Part shown: positions 16,765 to 24,548 of the stretch, in pieces
Position numbering within the stretch: position 1 is the stretch's first letter
Layout of the letters: each line of letters opens with the position of its first letter
Source of the DNA: Alphaproteobacteria bacterium
GTDB lineage: Bacteria > Pseudomonadota > Alphaproteobacteria > Micropepsales > Micropepsaceae
Direction: 5' to 3'
DNA: 35,081 nucleotides
Assembly (NCBI GenBank): GCA_017307355.1
Contig: JAFKFG010000045.1
Location: 1-35,081 of the forward strand
The notes under the pieces: generated by a model
Told to the model about the DNA's origin: nothing
What the model saw: the letters and a program-made list of their open reading frames with translations, nothing else
Databases searched by the model: none
Position numbers and translations under genes: made by a program

Positions 16765-17289
16765 ATGCCACCTACCAGCCAGCCTAATCCCCGCCTATTC
16801 CCGCCTACAGTAGCTCGCCCAGCCCAAGCCGATGACATTGCCATCCTGGCTTCCAACCTCCGCCCTGAGATTGAACGGGAGATACGATCCTTCACCGGGT
16901 TTGATCCCTTGACAGTCTTAGCCAGGGACATGGCTTCCACCTACATCATCGAAAACCGATACCGTCAGCCCCTAGCGGCCCTACTGGTCACCGTCGATCC
17001 CGACAATCCCCGAGAAGGTGTCCTTCAAGTGGTTGTCAGCAATGATGTAACGCGGTGGTACTGCGGGCGTCACGTGGTCAAGTGTGTTTCGGAGGCTGCC
17101 TTGGCGCTGCACCGAAGCGGCTTGGACACTATCCACTCGCTGGTCGATGCCAGGAACATCCCGAATGGTACTCTACTCATTGGGTCAGGCTTTGCTTTCG
17201 TTCAGCGCTTCGAAGACTTCGGAGCGGACGGTATCTCCGTCGGCCTCTACACGTCGAAAATCAGAGTTGCCTCAGAGCAACGCAACTAA
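16765..17289 (+). CDS. Phage GNAT-like protein, possible T7 gp13-type internal virion protein (DUF2833-like)
   Basis: The 174-residue protein contains RPAQADDIAILASNLRPE, then IIENRYRQPLAALLVTV and a C-terminal block LLIGSGFAFVQRFEDFG. This is the acetyltransferase-like fold that in podoviruses precedes the internal virion proteins. AAAGG lies five bases before the ATG. The next gene is gp14-like, matching the phage order. Whether it acetylates anything is unknown. It may equally be a head-tail assembly protein. Confidence 0.55.
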   Translation: MPPTSQPNPRLFPPTVARPAQADDIAILASNLRPEIEREIRSFTGFDPLTVLARDMASTYIIENRYRQPLAALLVTVDPDNPREGVLQVVVSNDVTRWYCGRHVVKCVSEAALALHRSGLDTIHSLVDARNIPNGTLLIGSGFAFVQRFEDFGADGISVGLYTSKIRVASEQRN

Positions 17290-17305
17290 ACAAGGAACAT
17301 CAATT

Positions 17306-17821
17306 ATGTGCGAACCCGTGAGCATGGGAACGCTTCTAGCTGTCAGCCTTGGCATGTCAGCCGCAACAGGTGTGACAAGCTTCCTCGGACAGCAGCAGCA
17401 AGAGATTGCAAACCGGCACAACGCTGAGAACAGCTTCCGCATTGCCAACCAGCAGACCAACCTGGGCATCCAGCAGCAAGAAGCTGCGGACAGCCAGCAG
17501 GCGCAGCAGTCGCAACGCGAGGCAATCACTGCCGCCTCTACAGCAAGAGCCAGTGCTGGTGAGACCGGAACCGCTGGTGCTTCGGTGGACAACCTAGTCA
17601 ATGACTACCACGCCACCGAAGGGCGCTTCTTCAACGACCTCGCGACGCAAGGCGCATGGAACCGTGCTCAGGCCGACGTGCAGAAGCAGGGTCAGGTAGC
17701 CACGGCACAGCGGCAAATCTTGTCAGTGCCTAAGCCAAACATTCTCGGAGCGGCCCTTCGTATCGGCGCTGGTGCGTTGGACGGCTATAACAATACCTAC
17801 GGCAGACTTGCCAAACCGTAA
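17306..17821 (+). CDS. T7 gp14-like internal virion protein B
   Basis: The 171-residue protein begins MCEPVSMGTLLAVSLGMSAA with a hydrophobic N-terminus. A Gln-rich coil follows (FLGQQQQEIANRHNAEN, LGIQQQEAADSQQAQQSQR), then ASAGETGTAGASVDNLVND and the tail VPKPNILGAALRIGAGALDG. This layout is characteristic of podovirus internal virion protein B (gp14), which is ejected at infection and forms the outer-membrane part of the DNA channel. The ATG at 17306 has AAGGA nine bases upstream. It is intact. Retention without other structural genes is unusual. Confidence 0.75.
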   Translation: MCEPVSMGTLLAVSLGMSAATGVTSFLGQQQQEIANRHNAENSFRIANQQTNLGIQQQEAADSQQAQQSQREAITAASTARASAGETGTAGASVDNLVNDYHATEGRFFNDLATQGAWNRAQADVQKQGQVATAQRQILSVPKPNILGAALRIGAGALDGYNNTYGRLAKP

Positions 17822-17824
17822 GCC

Positions 17825-18517
17825 GTGCCCGGTAGCATCAAAGGCACCATAGCCTTCAACAAGCAGCATGGCCGGGTGTGTGAAGTATCAGGCTGCGAAT
17901 CACCACGGGCAAGGATATCCCGCTGGTGCCGTCACCACGATCAAGTATCCCAGCGCACTGGTGATGCTCGTGGTCGCAGCATACGCAAAAGTGAACTGAA
18001 GCCGTATGTCGCTTTGGTGTCGCGTTATATCGCGGACCACAGGGATCACCCCGCAATACAAGCAGCCCTTCGCTGGCTTCACGCTTACGTCTATGGCCGG
18101 GAACATCCAGCATACACGCTGCGTATGACCTCGCTACCGGAGCATAGGTTGTCGCGCTTCCTTCGTCGAATGAAGAAAGACGGTGTGGAGTGCGAGGAAA
18201 TGCTCGCAACGGTCACGGCTATGTTCCTCATGAGGGAGCACGATCAAACCTGCTTTCCCTCAGACCAACACTTCAACTTCCAGCTTGCCCGCGCCTTCGT
18301 GCGCCTCGCCCCTGCGCCGTACAAGCAGTCGTACAATGGCGGCAAGGGTGCGTTGAAGTACGACCGCATTACCCTGCCAATGACTAGACACCTCTACAAG
18401 CGCATTACCGAGAGCATCGGTGTCGCTTGTCTCAACATGGCGAACGCCATTCATGCAGCAAACCGGCTCGAAACCGGACTGCTGCGGGGCATCAACGTGC
18501 CCTTCAATTTCACCTAG
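17825..18517 (+). CDS. Hypothetical phage protein with N-terminal Cys/His cluster
   Basis: The 230-residue protein starts at GTG three bases after the gp14-like stop. An N-terminal cluster CEVSGCESPRARISRWCRHH suggests a zinc site. The rest is helical, with RFLRRMKKDGVECEEMLAT and YNGGKGALKYDRITLPMT. No family is recognised. Its place between the gp14-like gene and another unknown suggests a virion-associated or DNA-binding role, which is inference. Confidence 0.6.
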   Translation: MPGSIKGTIAFNKQHGRVCEVSGCESPRARISRWCRHHDQVSQRTGDARGRSIRKSELKPYVALVSRYIADHRDHPAIQAALRWLHAYVYGREHPAYTLRMTSLPEHRLSRFLRRMKKDGVECEEMLATVTAMFLMREHDQTCFPSDQHFNFQLARAFVRLAPAPYKQSYNGGKGALKYDRITLPMTRHLYKRITESIGVACLNMANAIHAANRLETGLLRGINVPFNFT

Positions 18518-18528
18518 GACAAACATTC

Positions 18529-19551
18529 ATGACTGACATTACCAATCCACTCTCCATCGCAGAGGTGCGAGGCGAGACCCACGCTGCCGCATGGCAACCT
18601 AAGCCAGCCTCAAACAGTTCAATGGGCGCCGCCGCATATGAACGCCCTCGCTATGCTTCCGTCACTCTTGGCGAAGATGGGCAAGCGTCTCATTCGTCCG
18701 TTGGTGGTGTTTCTCGCACAACCAATGAGGCTATAGCTTCAGAGGCCAGCCGCGCGGCCAGTATGCCCTACACCCAGGCGATTGACAGTCGCGGGAACCA
18801 CGTCGCTCCGCATCAAGTGACGGACGACACGCGCATTACACTGCTAGGCGTTGGGGAAGTGACTGTTGCCCAGGCCAAGAGCGCGGGCTTCTTACCGCAT
18901 AATTGGTCCGCTACTGGCTCCAATCAATTGGAACAGGCTAGGCAGGACCGTAATCGTCAAGACGCGATGGATACTCCTTTCATCGAGAACAAGGCCCCTA
19001 CGCCTGAAGTCCACCCTGAACTCAAGATGGAACCGTTCGCGGACAATGCTGTGGAACAGGACTTCTCTTCGCTGGTCAACAATGTTGGTGGCTTCGAGCA
19101 GATGGAAGCCGTCCAGCAGATCGTTGAGGCAGGCTCCGTCTCGGACAAGACCCTTGGCGATATTGCAAGCCAGCTTGGACAGGAACCGGGTCAGGTGTCG
19201 GAGCGTGTCTCCACCATCATGGCCGCTGCTGAGAAGCAGGCCCGTAGCGTCATGAGCGCTGGCGGGTTGGACAGCAGTGAGGTTGTCGCTTGGGCGAAGT
19301 CGCACGCCCCCGACAAGCTGAATAGAGCAATGCATAAGCACGCCACACAGCGAAACACCAGCGGCTACGCCGAACTTAGAAACGGCTATCTGGAAAACCT
19401 TGGCGAACTCAACCCGCAAGCTGCCATGTCTGCCGATCTTGGCCCGGGTAATACCACCTATCTGGATAAGGGGCGCGTCATTGTTCGCCTCGCAAATGGG
19501 CAGACTATGACATGGCGATCCGCGATCCAGGCATTCGCTCACAAGGCTTAA
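18529..19551 (+). CDS. Hypothetical protein in virion-like gene cluster
   Basis: The 340-residue, Ala/Ser/Gln-rich, acidic protein has no cysteines and no membrane segment. The N-terminal 150 residues are low complexity. The middle has ITLLGVGEVTVAQAKSAGFL and a helical region QIVEAGSVSDKTLGDIAS. The end reads YLDKGRVIVRLANGQTMTWR. AGGAC precedes the ATG at 18529. Size and composition would suit a scaffold or an internal virion protein, but I do not recognise it. The stop overlaps the next ATG by one base. Confidence 0.65.
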   Translation: MTDITNPLSIAEVRGETHAAAWQPKPASNSSMGAAAYERPRYASVTLGEDGQASHSSVGGVSRTTNEAIASEASRAASMPYTQAIDSRGNHVAPHQVTDDTRITLLGVGEVTVAQAKSAGFLPHNWSATGSNQLEQARQDRNRQDAMDTPFIENKAPTPEVHPELKMEPFADNAVEQDFSSLVNNVGGFEQMEAVQQIVEAGSVSDKTLGDIASQLGQEPGQVSERVSTIMAAAEKQARSVMSAGGLDSSEVVAWAKSHAPDKLNRAMHKHATQRNTSGYAELRNGYLENLGELNPQAAMSADLGPGNTTYLDKGRVIVRLANGQTMTWRSAIQAFAHKA

Positions 19552-20063
19552 TGCCCGTTCCTGTCCAAGCCACACGTGGCATTCAAAATATGAGCCGGTT
19601 TGAACCCATGACAAGGGTTGTCATGCTGCCGCCGACCGAAGTTGAAGCGCACGGCCTGCTCCGGCACCAGCCGTCACTAACACTCAAGGAGGCTATGGCC
19701 CTCTTGAACAGCGAGTACGAAAACGCCGAAGTTTGGACTAACAATCAATATAATGTTCTGGTTCGTAGGCACTCAGTATATACCCATCTGAGCATTCGAC
19801 GTTGCGATGGAGGAGCCATCTTTCGCGACTGGCGACATTTTCAGGAAATTAAGAATCAGATCGTCGGCACTGAGAACGAAGCTGTTGAACTGTATCCCGC
19901 CGAAAGTCGCTTGGTGGACACCTCCAACAGTTATCACCTGTTTGTCTCGAATGATCCAACATTCCGGTTTCCATTCGGGTGGACGCAGCGAAACGTAACT
20001 AACGGCCAAGGCAACTCGCCATGTCCTCCGGGGTTCACCCAACGTCCGCGTCCCACAACCTGA
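19551..20063 (+). CDS. DUF7694-like phage protein
   Basis: The 170-residue protein contains VYTHLSIRRCDGGAIFRDW, the block IKNQIVGTENEAVELYPAES and HLFVSNDPTFRFPFGW. I recall these as a conserved signature in many alphaproteobacterial phages and prophages (DUF7694). Function is unknown. The start codon overlaps the preceding stop (TAATG); an internal ATG (MSRFEPM) is an alternative that keeps the conserved core. The unconserved tail is Pro-rich. Confidence 0.7.
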   Translation: MPVPVQATRGIQNMSRFEPMTRVVMLPPTEVEAHGLLRHQPSLTLKEAMALLNSEYENAEVWTNNQYNVLVRRHSVYTHLSIRRCDGGAIFRDWRHFQEIKNQIVGTENEAVELYPAESRLVDTSNSYHLFVSNDPTFRFPFGWTQRNVTNGQGNSPCPPGFTQRPRPTT

Positions 20064-20156
20064 TCACATAAACTTACAGGCTACGCTTCACTTCCTGCTC
20101 TTGTCCGTTCGGGCGGTGGGCGTGGCCTGCCCTTTCCTCTTCACCAATTAGGAACA

Positions 20157-20519
20157 ATGCCCTTAAACAAATCCATGCCGCTCCTCCCTACGCGGCTTAA
20201 TCACCTCCCAATTGACGAACGCGGATTTCCTGTCCCCTGGTTTGTGGCGTACGTGAATGGAAAGCCGGACCACAGAATTGCCCGAGATGGTGCGGATCAC
20301 GTAGCGCACAAATCCTCAAAGTGCTGGATATGCGGTAAGCGCCTTCGCGGGATCGGAACATTCCTCCTTGCGCCGGTGAACCTATTTAGTTTGCTGGCCC
20401 ATGAACCGCCGAGCCATCACTCATGTGCGATGTTTGCACTGAAGGCATGTCCGTTCCTATCGCGCCCCCGTAGCAAGAGGCATGACAAGAATTTACCTAT
20501 CCACATCTCTCTGCCCTGA
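20157..20519 (+). CDS. N-terminal part of a frameshifted phage protein
   Basis: The 120-residue frame has FPVPWFVAYVNGKPDHRI, a CWICG zinc half-site, SHHSCAMFALKACPFLSRPR and then an abrupt unrelated end. I recall prophage homologues that run on for a further 100 residues; that continuation lies in the +1 frame (20482-20775). AGGAACA precedes the ATG. The shift probably lies at or before the CCC-TGA stop at 20514-20519. A zinc-binding role is likely from the Cys/His set. Confidence 0.7.
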   Translation: MPLNKSMPLLPTRLNHLPIDERGFPVPWFVAYVNGKPDHRIARDGADHVAHKSSKCWICGKRLRGIGTFLLAPVNLFSLLAHEPPSHHSCAMFALKACPFLSRPRSKRHDKNLPIHISLP

Positions 20520-20775
20520 AGCAAGCGCAGCATCACACAATCCGGGCATTACTGCCGCATGGGAGACCGCCAACTATAGCCTGGTCAAAACCACATCAGG
20601 AAAAATGATGTTCAAGGTGGGGAAGCCCATTCGCGTCAAGTGGTGGTCTGCTGGTAGGGAAGCTACGCCGGACGAGATTAGAAGCGCGTCTATTAGTTTG
20701 GCACACTCATTGCGCGCCTTTGCAGATAGCAAAGAAACGCAGAACCCATTTCTTCAGCCAGGAATGGCATGTTGA
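20482..20775 (+). CDS. C-terminal part of the frameshifted phage protein
   Basis: This frame continues the upstream protein, with SHNPGITAAWETANYSLVK, KVGKPIRVKWWSAGREATPD and a helical tail. The matching domain in intact relatives is usually one polypeptide with the CWICG half. Its own ATG at 20482 lies inside the other frame without a good ribosome binding site, so independent translation is doubtful. Either the gene is broken by a one-base change, or the ribosome shifts +1. Confidence 0.6.
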   Translation: MTRIYLSTSLCPEASAASHNPGITAAWETANYSLVKTTSGKMMFKVGKPIRVKWWSAGREATPDEIRSASISLAHSLRAFADSKETQNPFLQPGMAC

Positions 20776-20951
20776 GCCGTCGCCCTGCCCGCTGCACTCA
20801 AGCGGACATCCGGCGCGCAATTCAAGCAGCCCACAGCACAGGTCACGCTATGGCTGTTGAAATACTACCCAATGGGACCATTCGACTCACCCCAGCCACC
20901 ACGCCTGCCCCTGAACCGGCTCTTGGCGAAGGCCGCAGGATCGTGCTTTGA
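20769..20951 (+). CDS. Small prophage protein upstream of integrase
   Basis: The 60-residue protein reads RPARCTQADIRRAIQAAHST, then VEILPNGTIRLTP and a Pro-rich tail ending RRIVL. Small proteins of this pattern commonly precede integrases in alphaproteobacterial prophages. The position is that of an excisionase, but no AlpA/Xis helix-turn-helix is visible. Its start overlaps the previous gene and its stop overlaps the possible TTG start of int. Confidence 0.6.
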   Translation: MLSRRPARCTQADIRRAIQAAHSTGHAMAVEILPNGTIRLTPATTPAPEPALGEGRRIVL

Positions 20952-20959
20952 TTCCAAAC

Positions 20960-22075
20960 ATGCCTAAACCGCGCCCGCCTTATCTTCAGAAGCAGATAAC
21001 CAGACACGGGAAAACCGTCTGGTATGTCCGCAAAGGTGAAGGACCGCGCATTCGAATTGCCGGAGAATTTGGCACCGAAGACTTCAACGCCAACTACATC
21101 AATGCCGTTGAAAGCATTATTTCAAAGCCGAAGATTAAGGTCCGCACTGCTTCATTGCAGTGGTTATGGGACACCTACATGCAGAGTAGTGCGTGGGCAG
21201 ACCTATCACCCGCTACGCGAAAGCAGCGCGAGAACATCATGCTGCACGTCCTCGAAAGTGCCGGTGTTGAACCTTATGGCCAGATAACCAGCGAGACCAT
21301 TGAAGACGGGAAGAGCCGAAGGCGAGAGACACCATCCCAGGCGCGCAACTTTCTCGATTGTATGCGGGGTCTATTCCGCTGGGCAAAGGACGCGGGACAC
21401 AACAAGACAGACCCCACGCTAGGAGTGAAGAATCCGAAGAAGCGGCGGAGCAAAGGCTTCCCCGCGTGGACCGAAGATGATGTTGAGGCGTACCAGCGCA
21501 AATGGCCCCTCGGGACCAAAGAGCGGGTATGGCTAGACGTGCTGCTCTACACCGGCCCTCGCCGTGGCGATGTCGTGAAGCTGGGCAAGCAGCATGAGCG
21601 CATGGAAGTTGACCCCTATACCGGGGCGACAATCCGCGTGGTCTCTTTCAGGACCGAGAAAGGTGGCGAGACTATCGAGGTCACCATCCCAATCCTGCCG
21701 GTTCTTCAAACCACCCTGGACGCAGGACCAACGGGAGACCTAGCCTATGTCTGTGGGGACCGTGGAACCCCCCTCACCAAGGAAAGCTTCGGCAATGCGT
21801 TCAGCGCAGCGGCCAGGGCGGCAGGAGTGAAGAAGTCAGCACACGGTGTCCGCAAGATCGCGGCCACCACCGCAGCGGACAACGGCGCGACGGTCCATCA
21901 ATTGATGTCCATATTCGGCTGGAAGACCACACAGATGGCTGAGTTCTATACCCGGGAAGCGAACCGCAAGCGACTGGCGCGCGAGGCCATTCACACGCTT
22001 TCCAGAACGCTTGGGCAACAGACTATCCCCTCACCTTCGCGTTCTGTTCCTCTCACCTTGGGAAAACCGAAGTAG
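20960..22075 (+). CDS. int: Tyrosine recombinase (phage integrase)
   Basis: The 371-residue enzyme has an N-terminal arm (PKPRPPYLQKQITRHGKTVW), a SAM-like core-binding domain and a catalytic domain. Visible active-site residues are Arg201 in TGPRRGD, Lys near FRTEKGG, HxxR at AHGVRK (His295, Arg298), Trp321 replacing the second His in FGWKT, and Tyr330 in EFYTREANR. It recombines attP with the tRNA-Leu(GAG) 3' end; the right att core begins 20 bp after its stop. The ATG at 20960 gives the family N-terminus; a TTG at 20948 is an alternative. Confidence 0.95.
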   Translation: MPKPRPPYLQKQITRHGKTVWYVRKGEGPRIRIAGEFGTEDFNANYINAVESIISKPKIKVRTASLQWLWDTYMQSSAWADLSPATRKQRENIMLHVLESAGVEPYGQITSETIEDGKSRRRETPSQARNFLDCMRGLFRWAKDAGHNKTDPTLGVKNPKKRRSKGFPAWTEDDVEAYQRKWPLGTKERVWLDVLLYTGPRRGDVVKLGKQHERMEVDPYTGATIRVVSFRTEKGGETIEVTIPILPVLQTTLDAGPTGDLAYVCGDRGTPLTKESFGNAFSAAARAAGVKKSAHGVRKIAATTAADNGATVHQLMSIFGWKTTQMAEFYTREANRKRLAREAIHTLSRTLGQQTIPSPSRSVPLTLGKPK

Positions 22076-22094
22076 GAACAGCAGCTTATTTTCT

Positions 22095-22112
22095 GAATGG
22101 TGCGGTCAAGAA
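22095..22112. repeat. attR (right attachment-site core) inside tRNA-Leu
   Basis: GAATGGTGCGGTCAAGAA, identical to 8063-8080. Fifteen of its 18 bases are the CCA end, discriminator, acceptor strand and start of the T-arm of the intact tRNA. Confidence 0.9.
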
Positions 22113-22181
22113 GACTCGAACTTCCACGGGTTGCCCCACTAGCACCTCAAGCTAGCGCGTCTACCGTTCCGCCATGACCGC
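22098..22181 (-). tRNA. tRNA-Leu(GAG)
   Basis: On the minus strand the gene runs GCGGTCA...TGACCGC-A-CCA, with the acceptor stem fully paired and CCA encoded. The anticodon arm is CTAGC-TTGAGGT-GCTAG, giving anticodon GAG. A long variable arm (GGGGCAACCC region) and a T-loop GTTCGAGTC identify a class II leucine tRNA. It remains complete because the element integrated at its 3' end and restored the sequence. Confidence 0.96.
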
Positions 22182-22256
22182 ACAGTCAGGAAAAAGCTGG
22201 TAGGTGGCGGGGTTTAGCAACCCTGCCCGCATTAGACAAGCCGGGCGGAAAAGCCC

Positions 22257-23012
22257 CTAAATCCCGTCGCCATCGGTGCCGACATGGATGCCGCACTCGT
22301 CCTTGTCGAGGCCGGCCCAACGCCCGGCGCGATAGTCCTCGCCCGCGGCCACCCGGCGGGTGCAAGGCTGGCAACCGATGGAGGGATAACCGTCCGCCAC
22401 CAGGGGATGGGCGGGCAGTTTGTGGGCCGCGGCATAGGCCGCAAGATCGCTTTGGGCCCATTGCCAGAGCGGATTGAAGCGGAAGCGCCCATCGAACCAT
22501 TCCACCGGCTGCATCGCGCCGCGCTCGCGGGTCTGGAATCGCTTGCGGCCGGTGATCTGTGCCGCGAAGGGCTTCAGGGCGGATGCCAGCGGCGCGACCT
22601 TGCGAAAGCCGCAACAGGCATCGGTGTCGCGAGACCACAGGGTCCCATCCGGATCCAGCACCGCGCGCGCGCCCAGGCCGGGCGACAGGCTGCGAATATC
22701 CTCAAGGCCCAGCACATCCTGCAGCCGGTCGCGATAGCGCAAGGTCTCGCCGAAAAGCTTGCCGGTATTGAGGAAGAATATCGGCGTCGCCGCATCGATC
22801 TGCGCGACCAGATGGAGCAGCACCGCGGACTCCGCCCCGAACGACGACACCATCGCGGTGCGGCCTTGAAAATCGCCCCGCAACGCGAGTTCGAGAATAC
22901 CCTGGGCGTCACGTCCGGATGCTTTTTCCTGCAGTGCCGCCAGCTCGGCCCGGACCGGAACAGGCTCGGCCGGCCGCAGCCCTGTCCGCGCATCGATGAC
23001 CGTAACGCTCAC
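22257..23012 (-). CDS. cysH: Phosphoadenylyl/adenylyl-sulfate reductase CysH
   Basis: The 251-residue enzyme reduces activated sulfate to sulfite. It has the PP-loop-like SSFGAESAVLLHLVA, the CC pair in DACCGFRK, the CxxC in IGCQPCTRR and the catalytic ECGIH near the end. The CC...CxxC set binds a 4Fe-4S cluster, which marks the APS-reducing type, though some such enzymes also take PAPS. The start overlaps the upstream siroheme-synthase gene by four bases. Sulfite reductase is not in the window. Confidence 0.95.
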   Translation of the reverse strand: MSVTVIDARTGLRPAEPVPVRAELAALQEKASGRDAQGILELALRGDFQGRTAMVSSFGAESAVLLHLVAQIDAATPIFFLNTGKLFGETLRYRDRLQDVLGLEDIRSLSPGLGARAVLDPDGTLWSRDTDACCGFRKVAPLASALKPFAAQITGRKRFQTRERGAMQPVEWFDGRFRFNPLWQWAQSDLAAYAAAHKLPAHPLVADGYPSIGCQPCTRRVAAGEDYRAGRWAGLDKDECGIHVGTDGDGI

Positions 23013-23512
23013 AACCAGCCCTTCTCCGCGACCAGCGTGCGCACCTTCTGGGAGACTTCGGCCGGGGTCAGGCCCTGGCTGCGATAGCGGGCCCGCTCGG
23101 CCGCAAGCTCATCGACCCGTGCGCGCCATTCCGGCCCAAAGCTTTCCGCCAGATGCTCCCGAAGCGCCCGCGCCAGGCCGGGGGCGGCGCCCCCGGTGGA
23201 AGCCGTCAACAGCAGATCGCCCTGACGCACGATGGCCGGGACATGGAAGTCGCAAAGCGGCAGGACGTCTTCGACATTGACCAGCACGCCGAAGGCCCGG
23301 GCCCGGGCCGCCAGATGGCGCGCCTCGCCTTCGTCCAGGCCCGCCACGAACAGAAGCTGTAGGGAGGCCAGGAGCTCGTCAGAGACGTCCGCAGAGAGCA
23401 ACCGGGCTTCGATCCCGGCTTCGGCCAGGAGCGATGCCCGGCGGGCCAGGGCCGCGCCCTTGCCGACCAGCCCAGTTTTCAGCCTGAGAGGATTGAGAAT
23501 GACGGGAAGCAT
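23009..23512 (-). CDS. Siroheme synthase N-domain (precorrin-2 dehydrogenase/sirohydrochlorin ferrochelatase)
   Basis: The 167-residue protein has a nucleotide-binding GKGAALARRASLLAEAGI, then VLVNVEDVLPLCDFHVPAIV and TASTGGAAPGLARALREHL, the CysG N-terminal signature. It lacks the C-terminal methyltransferase domain of full CysG, so precorrin-2 must come from a separate enzyme. Siroheme is the cofactor of sulfite reductase, which fits the coupling to cysH. The Rossmann glycine motif is GKG instead of GGG. Confidence 0.9.
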   Translation of the reverse strand: MLPVILNPLRLKTGLVGKGAALARRASLLAEAGIEARLLSADVSDELLASLQLLFVAGLDEGEARHLAARARAFGVLVNVEDVLPLCDFHVPAIVRQGDLLLTASTGGAAPGLARALREHLAESFGPEWRARVDELAAERARYRSQGLTPAEVSQKVRTLVAEKGWL

Positions 23513-23607
23513 GGCGTGGTCCCAAAAACCACACCAGACCTATGCCGCTAATCCGTCAAATGCAACAACGCAGTGGAGAATAAATAATTCAACACTTATT
23601 TGCGTGT

Positions 23608-23844
23608 TTATTCGTAATTGGACAGCAACTCCACCACCGAAACCCCAATCTTGTCGCCATGGATCTGGATTTCCCCCTTCGCCACGGGCTTGTCATTGGC
23701 CAGGATGGTCACCGGATCGTCCTGGTGGGAATCCAGCTCGATCACGGCCCCGCGGCCCATCCGCAGCAGCTGGTGCATGGGAATGACGGAGCGGCCAAGC
23801 ACCACGGAGATTTCCACTTTGATATTGTCGATGTTGGAAGCCAT
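23608..23844 (-). CDS. fliN: Flagellar motor switch protein FliN
   Basis: The 78-residue protein is a single SpoA domain: [40 protein letters not shown] and [19 protein letters not shown]. FliN forms the base of the C-ring with FliM and FliG. It lacks the longer N-terminal extension of many FliN proteins. No other flagellar gene is nearby, so it is separated from the main cluster. An orphan SpoA protein of a secretion system is less likely. The start is divergent from lipB. Confidence 0.85.
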   Translation of the reverse strand: MASNIDNIKVEISVVLGRSVIPMHQLLRMGRGAVIELDSHQDDPVTILANDKPVAKGEIQIHGDKIGVSVVELLSNYE

Positions 23845-23879
23845 GGGTGCATGCCTATATTGCGGTGAGGCGGCCGAGG

Positions 23880-24548
23880 GTGACGGATTATGGTTTCGGA
23901 AAGCTTAATTTGGACGCGGCGCTGAAATCCCAGACCGAGTGGCGGATCTCCGACAGTCCCGTCGCCTATCCCGAAGCGCTGGAGGCCATGGAGGCGCGCG
24001 CGGCAGCCATTGCCGATGGCTTGGCCCCCGAACTGGTCTGGCTTCTTGAGCATCCCCCGATCTACACGGCGGGCACCAGCGCCAATGACGCCGACCTGAT
24101 CGATCCGCGCTTTCCCGTTTATCGCACCGGGCGCGGCGGCCAGTTCACCTATCACGGGCCGGGCCAGCGGGTCGGCTATGTGATGCTCAATCTCAGGCAG
24201 CGCAAACCGGACGTGCGCGGCTTTGTCCGCGACCTCGAGCAATGGCTGATCGAGACCCTCGCCCAGTTCAATGTCAAGGGCGAGCGGCGCGACGGCCGCG
24301 TCGGCATCTGGGTGGCGCGCGGCTCGCGGGAAGACAAGATCGCCGCCCTGGGCGTGCGCATCCGCCGCTGGGTGACATTCCATGGCGTGTCGCTGAATGT
24401 GGAGCCCGATCTTTCCCATTTCGGCGGCATCGTGCCCTGCGGGATTCGCCAGCATGGCGTCACCAGCCTGGCCGATCTGGGCGTGCCCGCGACCATGGCC
24501 GATGTCGATGTGGCGATGAAGCGGAGCTTCGAGAAAATCTTCGGCTAG
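23880..24548 (+). CDS. lipB: Lipoyl(octanoyl) transferase LipB
   Basis: The protein of about 222 residues transfers octanoate from acyl carrier protein to lipoyl domains. Visible motifs are [20 protein letters not shown], the lysine of [14 protein letters not shown] and the catalytic cysteine in [15 protein letters not shown]. Length is normal. The start is uncertain: GTG 23880 gives MTDYGFGK, whereas GTG at 23847 or 23865 would add residues towards fliN. Its TAG stop lies in the end of the inverted-repeat unit that follows. Confidence 0.93.
   Translation: MTDYGFGKLNLDAALKSQTEWRISDSPVAYPEALEAMEARAAAIADGLAPELVWLLEHPPIYTAGTSANDADLIDPRFPVYRTGRGGQFTYHGPGQRVGYVMLNLRQRKPDVRGFVRDLEQWLIETLAQFNVKGERRDGRVGIWVARGSREDKIAALGVRIRRWVTFHGVSLNVEPDLSHFGGIVPCGIRQHGVTSLADLGVPATMADVDVAMKRSFEKIFG

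Larger units (their letters stand above)
8063..22112. mobile_element. Integrated ~14-kb phage-related element in tRNA-Leu(GAG)
   Basis: The element is bounded by an 18-bp direct repeat (8063-8080 and 22095-22112) that matches the 3' end of tRNA-Leu including CCA. A tyrosine integrase is the last gene before the tRNA. Between the repeats lie about twenty genes, most on the plus strand, with small-terminase-like, T7 gp13/gp14-like, helicase, SRAP and recombinase products. Capsid, portal, large terminase, tail and lysis genes are not seen. The tetranucleotide CTAG is frequent inside and rare outside, and base composition is visibly less GC-rich than the flanks. Both ends are intact, so excision looks possible. 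Confidence 0.9.

Noticed and set aside
8063..22112. Complete prophage
   Set aside because: Capsid, portal, large terminase, tail and lysis genes are not found within the att-bounded unit.
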